From contig NC_003076.8 of assembly GCF_000001735.4 (NCBI RefSeq), forward strand, positions 8,990,001 to 9,054,000: 64,000 nt of DNA, in the 5' to 3' direction. The position numbers and the translations under genes were made by a program. This document shows positions 1-13,300 of this stretch, piece after piece. The notes under the pieces are model-generated. The model was not told where the DNA came from. It made no database searches and saw only the letters and a program-made list of their open reading frames with translations. Positions within the stretch are counted from its first letter, which is position 1. Every line of letters starts with the position of its first letter. This stretch comes from Arabidopsis thaliana. Lineage: Eukaryota > Streptophyta > Magnoliopsida > Brassicales > Brassicaceae.

Positions 1-3000
1 ATTTCAATAATTATCATGCTATAAAAAAAATTTGTATCAAATTAAAGAGGAGGGTTAGACTTCAAATCAAATATTTTAACTTCAATAGTTTAGGATATAC
101 CCCTTTTCAGACATGTCAAATCAAATCTCTAAACTTAGTTCATGGCAGTGGTTGGTTTTGGGAATAATTCCAAATGTGACAACTTATTAAATTTCCATAG
201 TTATTTGTTTATCTCTATATATTTTATATTTTATTCTATAGAATTTTAATATATCTTAGAACAAGTCTTACATAAATATCCAAATTAAAGAAAAATTCTA
301 GGGAAATAAACAATTTCAAATTAGAAAATTGATGATATAAGACAAAGTTGGTTACAAATTTGGATGTGAACATATATACTAATTCAAGTAGCAGCAACGA
401 ACGACGTATTGCGTTCCTTAACCGCATGTTCGATATGCATACATGCATTTTAAATTGGTACTAATATTCTATTATAGACTAAATATTGATTGATATGGTT
501 TTGGCGATCAAAATTCTAGAATGTGTTAGTCGCTACTCATTTGCTGGATGACCAAGTTGCGATTAAGCCGAGTAAACGATGACTAGTCGATGTTATTCTT
601 TTATAGTATTTGATGGTTTTATATTATATCTTTGAAAATTGAGCATAAAATCGTTGAATCTTATAATTGTAAGAGCAATGAATCACAATGCATGCTTTTG
701 CAGTGTATTTAGGGGTCGATCGATCATACAAAACTTAGTTGTCAAATGCTAAAGTTGGTCAAAGTATATAATAAGCTGAATTATAACGGTAGGTGGGTGT
801 GAGAGAAAAAGTCTATTTTAGATGAAAATAAACAAGGGATATAATAAATGTTCAGATTCTAAGAATTAATGTTCAGATTCTCCAAGCTCCATACTAATAA
901 ATATAAATGGATGGAAAATGATCTTTAGCTATTTTAGGATGCGATCTACGGTAGATTCTGTATATCTGGATGAAAAGAGTTTAAGCATCCAAGTTTTGTA
1001 GCTACTACCTACATTCTTGAGTTCGAATTAGGTTTAGCTACCAACGATAAAATGCAGCATATTTTTCTGTAAGAAATTAGTTTGTTTGATATTATTTTTA
1101 TACATAGTAATTTACTCTTCTACGATAGCTCTATCGGGTCGATTTTGGAGAGTTTAGGAGAGTGATTACGACAAGATCATGATTAATCACTAAATAGAGA
1201 TTTGTACTAAAGGAATATTTAGTAGTTGGATTAATTAGTACACTGAATAGCCAATATATTATAAGTTATTTAGTATTGTGACGTGCGGTTTAACTATTTA
1301 TAAAGTGTGGTATGATTTTAATAGTAAAGAAAATATATGTATATATATATATATATATTTATTACTATTTGAATTGTACCGCACGGTACAGTTAGGATTT
1401 AATTTGGAGCTTAAAAATGAAGTTTAATGGCAATTGTAATAGAATGGTTAGGATGATTGTTAGTACATATGTATTAGAGATAGCAAATTAGTGAACGCTG
1501 AATTAATGAAAATGAGAAACGAGAGATAGCAAAATCTCTTTATCAAAAAATAAACTAATGGAATTTCTTTTGTTTATTAACATTCAATTTGTTTATTTTT
1601 ATTACTAATTTTAGTTTATAGTAAAATACATAAAGTATTTCTTCAATTATTTCATTTTCAGATTGTGGCCAAAAGTAGTGCATCTAACAAATTTTAATAA
1701 TAAGCAATAGCAAATAATATCCTCTTGAGCATCTTATACCACAATCAGGCCGGCACTGGCATATTTTAGTAATGATATTTTAATACTTGTCACTTCACCA
1801 TAAAGGAAAAGGGTCATGTGTAACGATAATAAATTACTAATATTATATAATGAATACTAAACAGATTAATTTAATTGCCTTTAAAATGTAAGCAATTATT
1901 TTCGAATGAACTAGAAAGATGTTTATAAATCAACCTCACCTTAAAACTTAAGAATTCTTTTTTTATTTAAATTTATAGAATTATAATGTTTTCATGATTT
2001 TTTTTTTAAATATAGCTAAGCCCCAAAAAGTTAATCATGCATGTCTGTTTTGATCGAACCATAATTGAAGCAGGGCACTTGTTTTTCTGGTGAGATTAAG
2101 CTCTTGTTTTATTTACGAAGTATGGGCAGGGCGAAGTCTTATGTTTCGGCGCTAAAAGTAGTATCTACTTCAAACTCGATTTTCTTTTACTATTAGATGA
2201 TCTTATAAGTAAAAGCATCAAAAACATATAAACTTAGAGGTGATATTAAAATTTGATTATCTCAACTGTTTACATTAATACAGATTGTTGTCTTGCTGAT
2301 ATACCTTGAATCTGGTATAATACAGTATAAATATTGCACATTAAAAGTTGAAGCAAAAAAATAAACCTGAAATTACGGTCTATATAGAAAACCAACCTCG
2401 GTGTTTTTATATGAACCTATTTTCTAAAAATACTCTTCTTTACTCTATTTTTTTATTGTATTCGGGAATTATGTATCACGCTTCTAATAATAAATCGATT
2501 TCATTACCAATGAAAGGAACCAACCAACTTCGTTGGGTGAACTACGTAAATTTATGTTTTTGCGTTAGATTTTCGATCTATCTACTCACATTTTCTGTTC
2601 AGTTTGCGCGAATTTAACATATATGTATATGGAAATTGTATGAACAATTAAGCGGTAATGTCTTGTCTAGACATCATTATTTAACAAAGGTCTCATGGAT
2701 ATTGACATGTTTTAGTATGAAAGATGCAGCCTCCAAAAAATGTTCGAATGCGATGTCAAATACACACTTTGACATTCCCTATTTTCATTTTTAAGATTTC
2801 ATCTTAAAATGCAAAATAAAGTGGTGTAACTGATCAGTACTAAAATAGTTGTATTTCATTAATTTTCATTGTTCATTTGTGATTTAAAGTAGTTAGTTTC
2901 TGTTTAAGTTCTAAATCATGTCTTAAAAGATTGTCATTCTTTTAAGTGAGGCTACAGATTGGATTCTTTTTTCTGTAATTGTTCCTTTTACTAAATAACT

Positions 3001-6000
3001 GTATAATCCTGATAATATTGAATAATAATAACAAAAATTACGGAAAAGGACGTGAAAGAAGAATGAGTTACAGAAAATAGAAAAAGGCATTTTTTGTGTC
3101 GACGGCAGAAAAAGACATTTTATGTGTCGACGAGAGAAAAAAAAGGCTTATCGATAGGGAAAAACATTGGAGCAATAAGATGATTTAAATGCAAAATAAT
3201 AGTGGTCCATGAGACATCTGGAAATGTAGGACATGACCATAAAGATTTTTGATTTTCTTCCTAAGAGAGTATACAAGGTAGTCAACGAAACGCGCGTATG
3301 GTTGTCGTTTTGGACCCACTCATACATATTTATGCATGCAACAGTTTGAACTCAATTATTGCAAATGCTACAGTGTTAGTCGAAAGATATTCTACAGGAA
3401 TTCACCGACCCATGTCATTTTTTGTCGATGATTCATATTATAACTTGAATTAATCTGACGGTTCAGAAGTCCAAACGAAAAAACAGAATGTACGAAACGA
3501 ACTCTTTAAAAATGTCTACCATTACGAACAAGACCATTCTAATCCAAACAAATATTTTATCGTGGTTTGTAGTAACTAATTTTCCAAGACTAAATACACA
3601 TTAGCCGTACTTTATGATACTTAATTCTGTTCTAGTTGCAGGTGTCAATCACAAGCAATAAATTACGTATGTACTTTTGTTTTCTAAGACGTCGTTTTAT
3701 CTGTTGCTTTATTGTTGTTAAGAACTTAAGATTCAAAAACTCTGCGATAGCGTTTATTGTTTGAGTGTTAGGATTGTTTCCATCTTTTCTTTTATCTACA
3801 GTTTTTATGGTTTTCACTCAGCTTTTATAGCAGTGATTTTTTAGCTTTGATGACTTGTATTTTTTTCCTATATCCAAGTCTTCCGTTGATGGAGTGTAAC
3901 AATTATATAAAATCTGTTCAAATAAGAAAAATTTCAGATCAATTTAATGAAATGTTTGTGTAGCCGCTACTTTATTTGGATGATAATTGGCCAAAAAACA
4001 TATGATAATATTTCCGTAGATACGTAGTACTAGTAATTTATCGTGCAGGGTTTTGAGAAAATTAAAAGTGATACTAAGCGAAATAATGTAACATCGGATA
4101 AAATATGTGTTATTACTAAAGATCATGCACGATAAATTGCATTAATTATTGAATCAATTATGAAAATGCCATTTTTCGGGATGGCATTTGTGTATATTGC
4201 CTTTTTTAGAATAATTTGTGGATTTTGTCATTTTTTAGGTTACAGAAATATGATTTAACATGCGTTTTATTCATTATGTTTGGATTTAGTCGGTTGTAGT
4301 TATTCTTACGGTTTAGTATTTTGTGTAAACTACGTATTTTTACCAAAAAAAAATCCGAAATTCATACATTTTTAAGTCTTAGAAAATGGCATATCCGTAA
4401 GATTTTAGTAAAAATGACAATTTCAAAAGATCTCTATGAAAAATGGCAAAATTAACAATAATCCCTTAATTATTTACAAAACATCTCATGTGATTATTTA
4501 GTGTACTTTTTTTTTTTTGGTATCTTATGCATTATTTTTCTTAAAGCAATGTAACTATTGTAATAACTTTTCTAGTTCCGGGCAGAACACACACACACAC
4601 ACAACTATTGTCGACGGGTTGGGTTATAATCAATGAGCAGTTTCATTTATATTTCTACGAAACTATTCAAATTGGACCACCAGTGTCTAAATCTTGAAAT
4701 TGGATTGCTTTTCAAAATTATAACAAGTGGGATGTATATCTGGATTTTTGTTTGTTTTCTCTTAATTATAAATGATGTCTCTATGGTTGATTGTAGAGAA
4801 AAAGCGAAAACGACATAACATCACCTTTTTAGTCTTTCACAATGTATGACCAATTAACATTACACACATCATATTGATTGTAGTGTCTAAAGTAGTGTTT
4901 GAAATTTAGTATGCAATGATGATTTGGATTTTTTTTGTTTTTCCATTTACAGTTCTAATGTTTGTGTCATAATTGTTATCTTTTAGAATTCAACTTTCAG
5001 TCTATACATTAACAATGTCGGAGTGAAAATAATTTTGGGTACATATATATGGATCAATCCCACCAATGGGTGATTTAGGGTTAGGTTGAGGAAGAGAGTT
5101 TTGATTTAGGATTCATAGCTTCCAATGGGTGATGATGTTCCACATTAAAATGGTTATGTAAAGGACATATTACAATCAGTTTTACATGTTTGCGACTTGA
5201 AATACTAAAAAGTTATCAAAATCGATCATGTGATGTTGAAACAACAAAAAATAGTTCATAGTTACCATATCCTCAAAAACGACAATGTTTCCAGATTTTT
5301 AGTGCTGCTCTAGAATGAGTAACCTCAAAATGCCAAAACTTTTGATAACAAAATGTTACTGGAATTTTAAAATACGATATTGAGTAAAATGGTATTGCCA
5401 TAAATATATAATCATGATTTTCAGACCACAAGGTGACAAATACTTCTTTCTTTTAAAGGACAAGGTGACAAATACTTCCACGCGAGTTTGAGATTCTATT
5501 TTTGATAGACTGGAAAAAAACAAAAGATAATACAGTACATTTTCGTTGTGGCTAAATTAGTTTTGTACGACTACGTTATACGTACCTTTTTTTTTTGTTA
5601 ACTCAAAGTAAATCCTAAATCTATGGAAGGATTTTGACTAATCTCTCACGAAAGTGTAACCTATGGATTATGGATAGACCCTCTCTCCGGATACAAATAC
5701 ATACTTATCAATACTTCAGTCGTATTTTTTTTTTTCAGCACTTCAATCGTATCTAGATATTTGTAATCAAATGTCAAAATGTAATCGTAGGTTAACATAT
5801 GTACATAAATCAAAATCTTCAAAATGTGGAAGAGAGCAGCATTTACTATAGTGTTAGGTTAAGATTCCCGTTATGACTTATATATGAGTGATGAACATAT
5901 CAAATGTTTTTTAGTCCGTATTTATCATACTTTTTCATCAAGTTTAAGGGTTTCAAATTTAATCAGTATGCTTTTCATTAAAAAAAAAAAACGAGAAGAC

Positions 6001-7247
6001 TAATTTCTTACTTTTCGGGAAAATTTGCGATTTTATTTTTAGAAAATTCTATAGAACAAATTGATTCAGAAAAAGGAAGATTATGAGTATTTGACTCGGA
6101 GTTTCGTTAAGAAATTTTTTTTTTACCTACTAGCCCCAAAAAATCTCAAATGAATTTCCTTTAATTTTTCTAAAATATATTATAAATTTATAATTTGTTT
6201 CCTTTGTAATATGCATTTATAAAAATAGTAAAACACTTTTTTTTTTTAACTTGGGATAATTACTGATATAAAAATGTAGTTTATATTAGTATATGAACTA
6301 CATGCCATGCCAACCATTTAAAAATAATGGTTTAAGTTTTGTTTAGATGTAGACTTGTAGTTCATATCTTTATCTGCTTTGATTGGTAACGTTCCACTAC
6401 TTTTATAGTCACTAATCACGAAAAGGATACCAAAAACGTTATCAAAATACATTTATTCTCAAAACATTTCACTCTTATTTGGTACCATTTTAAATATTTT
6501 GGGATCTCTTACTGCTTTTTTTTATCCGTTATAAAGCTTGTATTATTTTGTGTCACCAATCGAATATGTGAAAAAGTTAATTAATTTTAAAAAATTTAAT
6601 AGTAATTTATTAAAATATTATTTCAGACAAGTAGAAGAAAAAATCAGTCAAAAGTTAATAATTATACTCGCACCCTATTTATTTATATATATGTTTGGTG
6701 AAAAGTTAAAAATACCGAAAAGTTAGAAATGATAAGGTTAATGTAAGAGACAGACAAAACATATTAAAAAGAAACATGTCTCCAGTTACGTCAAACATCA
6801 CCATCTTCATATTTATTGTCCTCTTAGGTGTTGAATATTTTTCCAAAAGGTTAAGATAATTCCAGAGAAATTCTAGAGACTAGGAATGGTTTTTCTGAAC
6901 ATAGCAGCTTCAATTCTGCTTCTTGTTTCTCACATGCCTCTGTTTGGTTTAACTGATTGAAATAAAACTACACACTGTGTCATAATTTATTCATACCGGT
7001 TCAGTTTCATACCGGGTTTAATCTACTCAATTATAGCCGGTCAACTTCGGTTTTCCTTGTCAATGTAAGTGAAAAATCTACTGCTACTAGATATACTAAT
7101 AGAGCTACTACAATGGTTACACCAGAGTTAAATATTTCGAGAATAATCTGATTTCCTTCAAGAAAACTAGACTATAGTTTTTGTAAATTGAGTTTACTCA
7201 GAAATTTTATCTGTAAAAAATGTACATTGAATTGTTGAACAAAATTT
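1..7247. other. AT-rich intergenic region, no gene seen
   Basis: Only short, unconvincing ORFs occur here, and no splice-linked coding run with a recognisable domain was found on either strand. The stretch holds homopolymer runs, a short TA run near 1336-1360, a CA run near 4588-4603 and several small direct duplications (near 841-880, 3085-3140, 5425-5482 and 5715-5755). A MITE-like repeat at about 4156-4455 is listed separately. From memory of the map, the gene to the left would be the AP2/ERF gene TINY, but none of its coding sequence is in the window. Confidence 0.6.
4156..4455. repeat. MITE-like dispersed repeat, copy 1
   Basis: An AT-rich segment of about 300 bp whose two ends are imperfect inverted copies built around TGCCATTTTTC on the left and GAAAAATGGCA on the right. 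The same internal word order recurs at about 38566-38842: 'gtggattttgtc', then a GATTTAACATG or GATTGACAAAG block, then a TTTAGT-GGTT block, then AAA-rich DNA, then 'tggca...cgtaa'. Ends plus a second copy suggest a non-coding DNA-transposon derivative. No family can be named and no target-site duplication was settled. Confidence 0.45.
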
Positions 7248-9574
7248 TTAAACAGAAATTTGGAAAACTCGGTTATACCAAATTGAATGAAGAATCATGT
7301 GAAACATATCATACTTCTCTGGCTTAGCATGCCACAGAAAATGCTTTTGAACTTTCTTCACTCTCATCTGCATTGACCGGTACCGGCTTTCCGGTATCGA
7401 CATCAGAATCTTCTTCAAATTCGGGATATCTTTCTCCGGTATAAAAATCGCAAATGATTCCCAATTCAAAACCTCGAAAAATGGCGGGACAAAGTTATCA
7501 GATATGATGACCGGAACACAATCATAGAAAATGGCCTCTACCACTCTCGGACTATTCACTTCAAAGCCTTTGGCGCAAATGCAGTACTTGCTCGTCTTCA
7601 TGAACTGAAGGTAGTTCTTGTTTCCTTTAGTCCGCGGAAGTTTACCGAATATTTTCAAGTCGGGATCTTTGTTGTTACCCCAATATGAGAGGAGGATTGG
7701 CCTGAGATACCCGTGGTCGGGTTTACCAGCAAAGAACGCAAGTATCGGTCTTTGGTTCGCGGACTTTCCACCCATGTTACTTAGTGGTTTCTTGGGATCT
7801 CTAACGAATGTTTCTGGTAAAGATGTATCCTTCCCAAAAACAAATCCTTCTTTCACATCCGAGTTGCACAATGCCCTTATACTCTTTGCCATATGCTTCC
7901 GCGTCTCCGATGGAGCCTGAAAAAATGTCACAAAATACCATACATTAATCAGAAAATTACCTCCAATCTTATATAACCTCAAAAATCCAATCTTATAACC
8001 TCAAAAATAACATGTCACAAAATACCATAATATATCAAAACATGTTCTCAAGATTGCATCTATATTCATGTAGAGACGTCACCAAATATTCTCATGGAAA
8101 AGAAGAGAGACATTACCCAATCATGGCAGGCGGCAAGGAAATGATCGGCACCGGAAGTTCGATTCCAAAAAGGGTATTTAGCAGAAATGAAGTCTATATA
8201 GTCTTTAAGATACTTAATAAGATTGCGGTGACTGTGAGAGTCCTGAACATATAGAGTCACCTCAAGCATCCGGGAGCTAAAGGGTAAATAGAAAAGATGA
8301 GCTTTTGCAGGGTCCTTTGTAACAAATTTGTTGTTGTTGGATTCAATAATATTCATAAACCAGCCTTCTGATGCATAAATCCCTCTGAGTATTGGACTAT
8401 GCATTATTGGTTTATTTCCTTCTTTGTAAGCATAAACCTTTAATATCTTCTCCATCAACTCATAGCTCCTAATGAATTCAATATCAACTCAAATCAGTAT
8501 CATCATAATATGAGCTTTGATGCAGTTTTCAACTAAATAAACCGACTCACCTTTTGAACATGGAAACATTGCGATAAAGAGGAGCGTAGAGGAAAGGATC
8601 TTTGTCATCGATAGGTGCATTCTCGATATCATATTTTGCTTGTAAAAGCTCTAAGTCAGGTTTCGTTACCCACTTTGGTTTCTGAAAAAGAAAAAAAAGA
8701 AACATGTTATACAACTGTTACTTCTTAAGTAAGAATGTATCGTATCAAGATCTTGATGAACCTTTGCTAGACGATTATGAGAAATACGGTTTTGACGCAA
8801 CTGCTTGCTCATCTCGGATATTGACATCACTCCGAAACCAGGCATTTTCGCATTCTCCTTTACATCAGGAACAAATCTCACAATAGGAGAAGCATCACCA
8901 ACATTTTTTTTAGTTGGATTCCTTTCCGGTACCTTGCTAGTGGTAGGCAATGTTTCGTTTTTCATTACTGGAGACGGGTTTATACTAGGTAATGCAACCG
9001 GGGCCTTTGCACTAGCCACAGGCGCGGTTGCATTTTCTTTAACCGTAGACGGGTTTAGAATAGGTAATGCAACCGGGGACTTTACGCTAGGAGCAGGCGC
9101 GGTAGCGTTTTCCTTGACTAGAGACGGGTTTAAACCAGGTAATGCAGCTGGGGGATTAGCGCTAGGAGAAGGCGCGGTAGCGTGATCCTTTACTAGAGAC
9201 GGGTTTAAACCAGGGGCCTTTGCATTAGCGGTAGGCGCGGTTGCATTTTCCTTTAAAATAGGTAATAAAGGCGGTAAAGTAGCGGTAGTAGGCGAAATGG
9301 CGGGGGCAGTGGCATTTCCGCTACTATCATATATCTGATCAACCTCAACTTCTTCCTCATCTCCCGCGGGACTCGGCGCTATAGCGGAAGTCGAGTTACC
9401 TATAAGTGAAGTTGAGTTTCTTGAAATGGGAATCTTGGTGGAAGAAAAGATGGATGAGATAGCGTACGGTAGCTCGATGTATTGAAAGGTAACAATGAGA
9501 GCAAATGTGAGTCCTAATAGCCATAGAAGCCGTCTGCTTTCTACTTTCCATAGCCATGGAGACTCACGCCTCAT
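7248..9574 (-). CDS. Exostosin-family (GT47) glycosyltransferase, type II membrane protein
   Basis: Four coding exons on the minus strand: 9574-8762, 8681-8551, 8468-8117 and 7916-7248. They join in frame with GT/AG borders to give 654 residues. Residues 1-15 are cytosolic, and about 16-33 form a single membrane anchor, as in Golgi type II enzymes. Residues ~45-270 are a low-complexity Pro/Ala/Ser/Thr stalk with a 25-residue repeat. The rest is an exostosin domain with the family signatures SGADHFLAACHDW and NSPRVVEAIFYDCVPV. Plant GT47 proteins of this clade are thought to transfer sugars onto cell-wall polysaccharides or glycoproteins in the Golgi; donor and acceptor cannot be read from the sequence. 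I believe this is At5g25820, with no settled gene symbol. A 5'-UTR intron is likely. Confidence 0.93.
8957..9247 (-). repeat. In-frame 75-bp (25-residue) tandem repeat in the exostosin stalk
   Basis: Residues 110-206 of the exostosin protein consist of one short unit (about 21 residues) followed by three 25-residue units ending at N156, N181 and N206. Each unit reads NATAP..., then SP/AP/VALP, then LNPS.VKE. The unit boundary carries an N-x-T sequon (N110, N156, N181, N206; also N87 upstream), lost in one unit where ENAT became DHAT. AP and SP dipeptides fill the rest. In the DNA this shows as repeated blocks of 'gacgggttta...gtaatgcaacc' between 8957 and 9247. Confidence 0.85.
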
Positions 9575-9594
9575 TTTTCAAGCCTTGCAAGTAC

Positions 9595-10132
9595 CTGTTA
9601 CACTCAAAAGTATCAATATTTATGATCAATCAGTCTGATTCTAAAATCTACAGAGCATAGTCTAGGAGATTTGAATGTTGTTGTTTCTCCAAGTATCAAT
9701 CTTTAACAACAACAATGATAATTCAATATGACATATAGATGATCTAATATGGTCAACGCCTAAAAACCAATTTATCAAATTCGATTATGAACATTACACA
9801 AATTGTGAATTTTAGAGCTAACTTGAAGCAATTTTACAGAGGAAAATTCGAGTTTTGTTACTCAAGTATCAATCTTTAAGAGTAACAATCATAATGCAAC
9901 ATAATTCTTGAATCTGATATAGTCAACGATTGATTTTCTATGTTATTCTCAATCTGTAATGATTATAATCAGAATCATCACAAAACCTTTTTCATATTTT
10001 TAGAAATCATCATTGCATGCAATATATTAAAAGAGAATAAAGAACCGTAATGATCCCTATATGATTTTATATACAATTTATATGCTCTGCCTCAACAAGA
10101 ACAGAGATAGAGAGAATCAGAGAAAAGCTTAC
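9595..10132 (-). other. Probable 5'-UTR intron of the exostosin gene
   Basis: On the minus strand a donor-like site (TT|GTAAGC) lies at 10132 and an acceptor-like site (TAACAG|GTACTT) at 9595, just 20 bp upstream of the start codon. The interval is T-rich on the sense strand and has no coding potential. Plant exostosin genes often have a leader intron. The upstream leader exon would start somewhere in 10133-10330. This is inferred; a full-length cDNA would settle it. Confidence 0.5.
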
Positions 10133-10332
10133 AAAGTTGAGAAGTTGATCAGAAGTCAAACAAAGATCAAAAGAGGCATGTCGAAATTGATCGGCTTATA
10201 GGTCAACACAGGACTCACAACCAAAATATAAACCACCAAACAAGAGATGACAAAAAATAGTTTCTCCTTTGTCTGATTTTCTTCCTAATGAGTATCTCTG
10301 GTTTACGAGAAACCCAACGGACTCTCTTTGGA

Positions 10333-13300
10333 ATCAAGAACTTATTATTATTTTAGGGTATTAGAAATTAAGAGAGAGGGTAATTTAGGAAATATGGTAG
10401 GAGGACTTTGAGTTAGAGCCGTCACGCTTTGTACCTTCTTCGTCTTCTCAAGTCACAAAAGATTCTTCTCTTTTTTTCGATTTAAAATATATTTTTTATG
10501 GAAATTTAATGTAATCGTTTTTTTTGTCATTAAATTTTGAATTTAAATAAATTTCTAAAGTCAAATTTTTAAAAAAATTCAGTTATTACAGTGTGTTAAA
10601 AAAGTTACAGACTAGAAAAATTGTATCACACTTTTTTTCTTTCAATTATTATAAACAAAATTGGTTACGTTGACCAACTGAATCCAATTAATGTAGTTTG
10701 ACTCGGTTTAGTTCTTTCAATTGAACTAATCTTAAACTCAACCGAATTTATAAAACGGTATTAAAGCTAAACCGAACTTTAACCGAACAATCAAAAATGA
10801 GAGACAATCAATCGTATTGAAACTAACCAAACCAAACCGAATTGGACCAAGATATTTTCAATGCTCTGTTTTTAACATTTGACATTTCATTACATATGGA
10901 CTAACGTACCCTTAATCTTTTCGTACTATTATCGAGAATGACACAAATACATTGAATTCGTTGACATTGTATTGAAAACCTTTGCAACGAGTAAAATGGG
11001 ATGCCATTAAGGTTTGGGTTGCTTGTACGTTGCGGCAATTAATATGTTATCGATATACGTAAATTCGGGAAACTGAAAATTGATCATTTCGGGACAAAGC
11101 CAAATCAGCAGAGTTGTAATGAAAACCAAAATTTACATGCATGTAGACAAGATGGTGGTTGACAAGTGACATCACATCAAAATTTATAATATTCTCTGTT
11201 TGATAGTATCAAATTAAGTATTTCTTTTAAAACTGATATTTTCTGTTGAATATATCATATGATAAACTTTAGTTTTAATTTTTAAAACCACTTGTTGAAA
11301 CTACCATTTCATACACACATTTATTTAATGAATTTGATTTAAAAAAATAGTAGTGTGCAATGATTGTTTTCCACAAAGACAAAAGTTCTCTATAAAAACG
11401 GGTTTGTAAAAATATTAGGAATAGCACCTTTTAATGTAGATAAATATGGGCTTGAAGGATTATCATGGGCTACGATAAATATGGGCTTCAAAATTGGGTC
11501 TCTTTGAGCCATACCTTGTTGAGATTCAGAGTTTTTCAGATTGGAAGCTCGTAAATTTAGCCATTTGGTGAAACTGTCATTGCTTAGTTCTTGTCACTTA
11601 TTTTGCAGGATCATTGTAACCAGCGTAGTTATTGTTGCTTTGCCAACTCAGAAACAGACCCTTATGTTGGTTAGTTGAGAGCTGCATTACGTTTAAAGGA
11701 GAGGGATGTGAACAAGTTGATGCATTCTGAATTTCTCTAAGCTTCGTTTTAGTAATTGGTCGAAAGTTTAGAGACGTATAGTTCTTGTTACTTATAATGC
11801 GTGCAATACCATTGACTTGTAGCCTAGGGTTGTTGCAAGAAAGTGTAGTTCCGCCCGCTCAGAAACATACTTTATGTTAGTTAGTTGAGAGCTTGAATGT
11901 GTAAAATAGCGAGGTTAATGAATTGGGGCATTATTCTGGATTGGTTTAATTAATGGTGGAGAGCATAGAGACGCCTCTCGTTGATCAAGTCTCTTATATG
12001 GTGTAGTTCACTAGTAGACTGAAAGAAGAGGGTTCACTGGTTCCACACTTATCAGTAGCTTCTGATAAAAGAAAGCTTTCAACTTTGTCGAGACAAGCTT
12101 TTGATATCGGAATTAGTGTTTCTATTGTGCCCTTGTTAGCTCAAAAGGATATTGTAAGTGGATTTTTCAATATTTGTTTCATGTTTTGCGGAAGTCATAT
12201 GTCTGAAATCCAATCCCTTATCAAATGATGATCATCTATTTGCTAAACCAAACCAAAACCTCCTTAGTTCAACATCTCTCCCCGGTTTACTTTGGTTATG
12301 CCCTTTAGATCACATGATTTGGAAGAGGAGAATCATTACCTACTTTGTTAGTTCAGCTAACAAAACAATGATCACGATAGATGCGACTTGTGGATAATTA
12401 GAATATCGTTTAATTGTCAGGAGACATGAATGATCTATCTCTTCACGATTTAACGTGCCAAATTTTTTATATGCGCATGGGAACCCATTTTTCGGCATTT
12501 CTACGTTAGCTTCTTATCTCCATTATTTATTTGGTAGAAGATCAATATATTATTAAGATTTAGCATTTTGGCTCTGGATTTGTAGGATTTATATTTTGGT
12601 ATCAAAACCAGGAAATCTGATATTGTATTTTTAAAATTCTATATTATAATTTTCAGTAGTATACTTTTTACTGAATTTTATTTGAAATGAAATAATTTTA
12701 TGGAAAATTTAGATTATGATTATTTCACCGTAAAACAAAATTTGATAAATATATATTTCTTGTTAAATGTACCTGATAATTAAAAGATCAAACATGTACC
12801 TTTAGTCAAGTAGTTACAGAGTGAATCAAGATTTTCATTATTTCTTAAAAACTTTCAAAGGAATAATATTGTATCGAGATGCAAAATCTGGTTTAAGAAA
12901 CAAACACAACTATGGATGCTTCATTTAGATGTTGATTATATTGAATCTGGATGGATGAAGTGAAGAAATTAACGTGCTCTTGATACTCGATAGATCGCAT
13001 ACTAATCTATCAATATGTACGAGACGATCTACTTTTATCTGGCCATAGATATAGACGTAATTTTGGACTATGAACTAAAATTAAGATTAAAAAAGAACTA
13101 AATTTAGAAACGATTATATGAATACGGAGTTTCACAAGTAAGTGTACTTTTGTTGTTGTCGGATACATGTGCTTAAGATACATGAGCGTTCATGAAAATG
13201 ACTCTCTCTTTCTATGTGCATGTGCATGAGAGGCATGTGACCACCGCAAACTAAGCCTTAACTGATATCTTTTTCTTTAACTAATCATCAATTTTTAAAT

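Noticed and set aside
1010-1050. GAGTTCGAATTA resembling a Pol III box B
   Set aside because: No box A at a fitting distance and no tRNA fold.
7618-7920. 100-codon plus-strand frame over the last exostosin exon
   Set aside because: Antisense to the conserved exostosin domain.
8725-8761. Alternative downstream donor (AGA A|GTAACA) for exostosin exon 1
   Set aside because: Its phase would break the frame into exon 2; the donor after AAG (8762) keeps it and gives the full protein.
8805-9185. Open 126-codon frame on the plus strand over the exostosin stalk
   Set aside because: It is the antisense image of the in-frame 75-bp repeat; the minus strand encodes the recognised protein.
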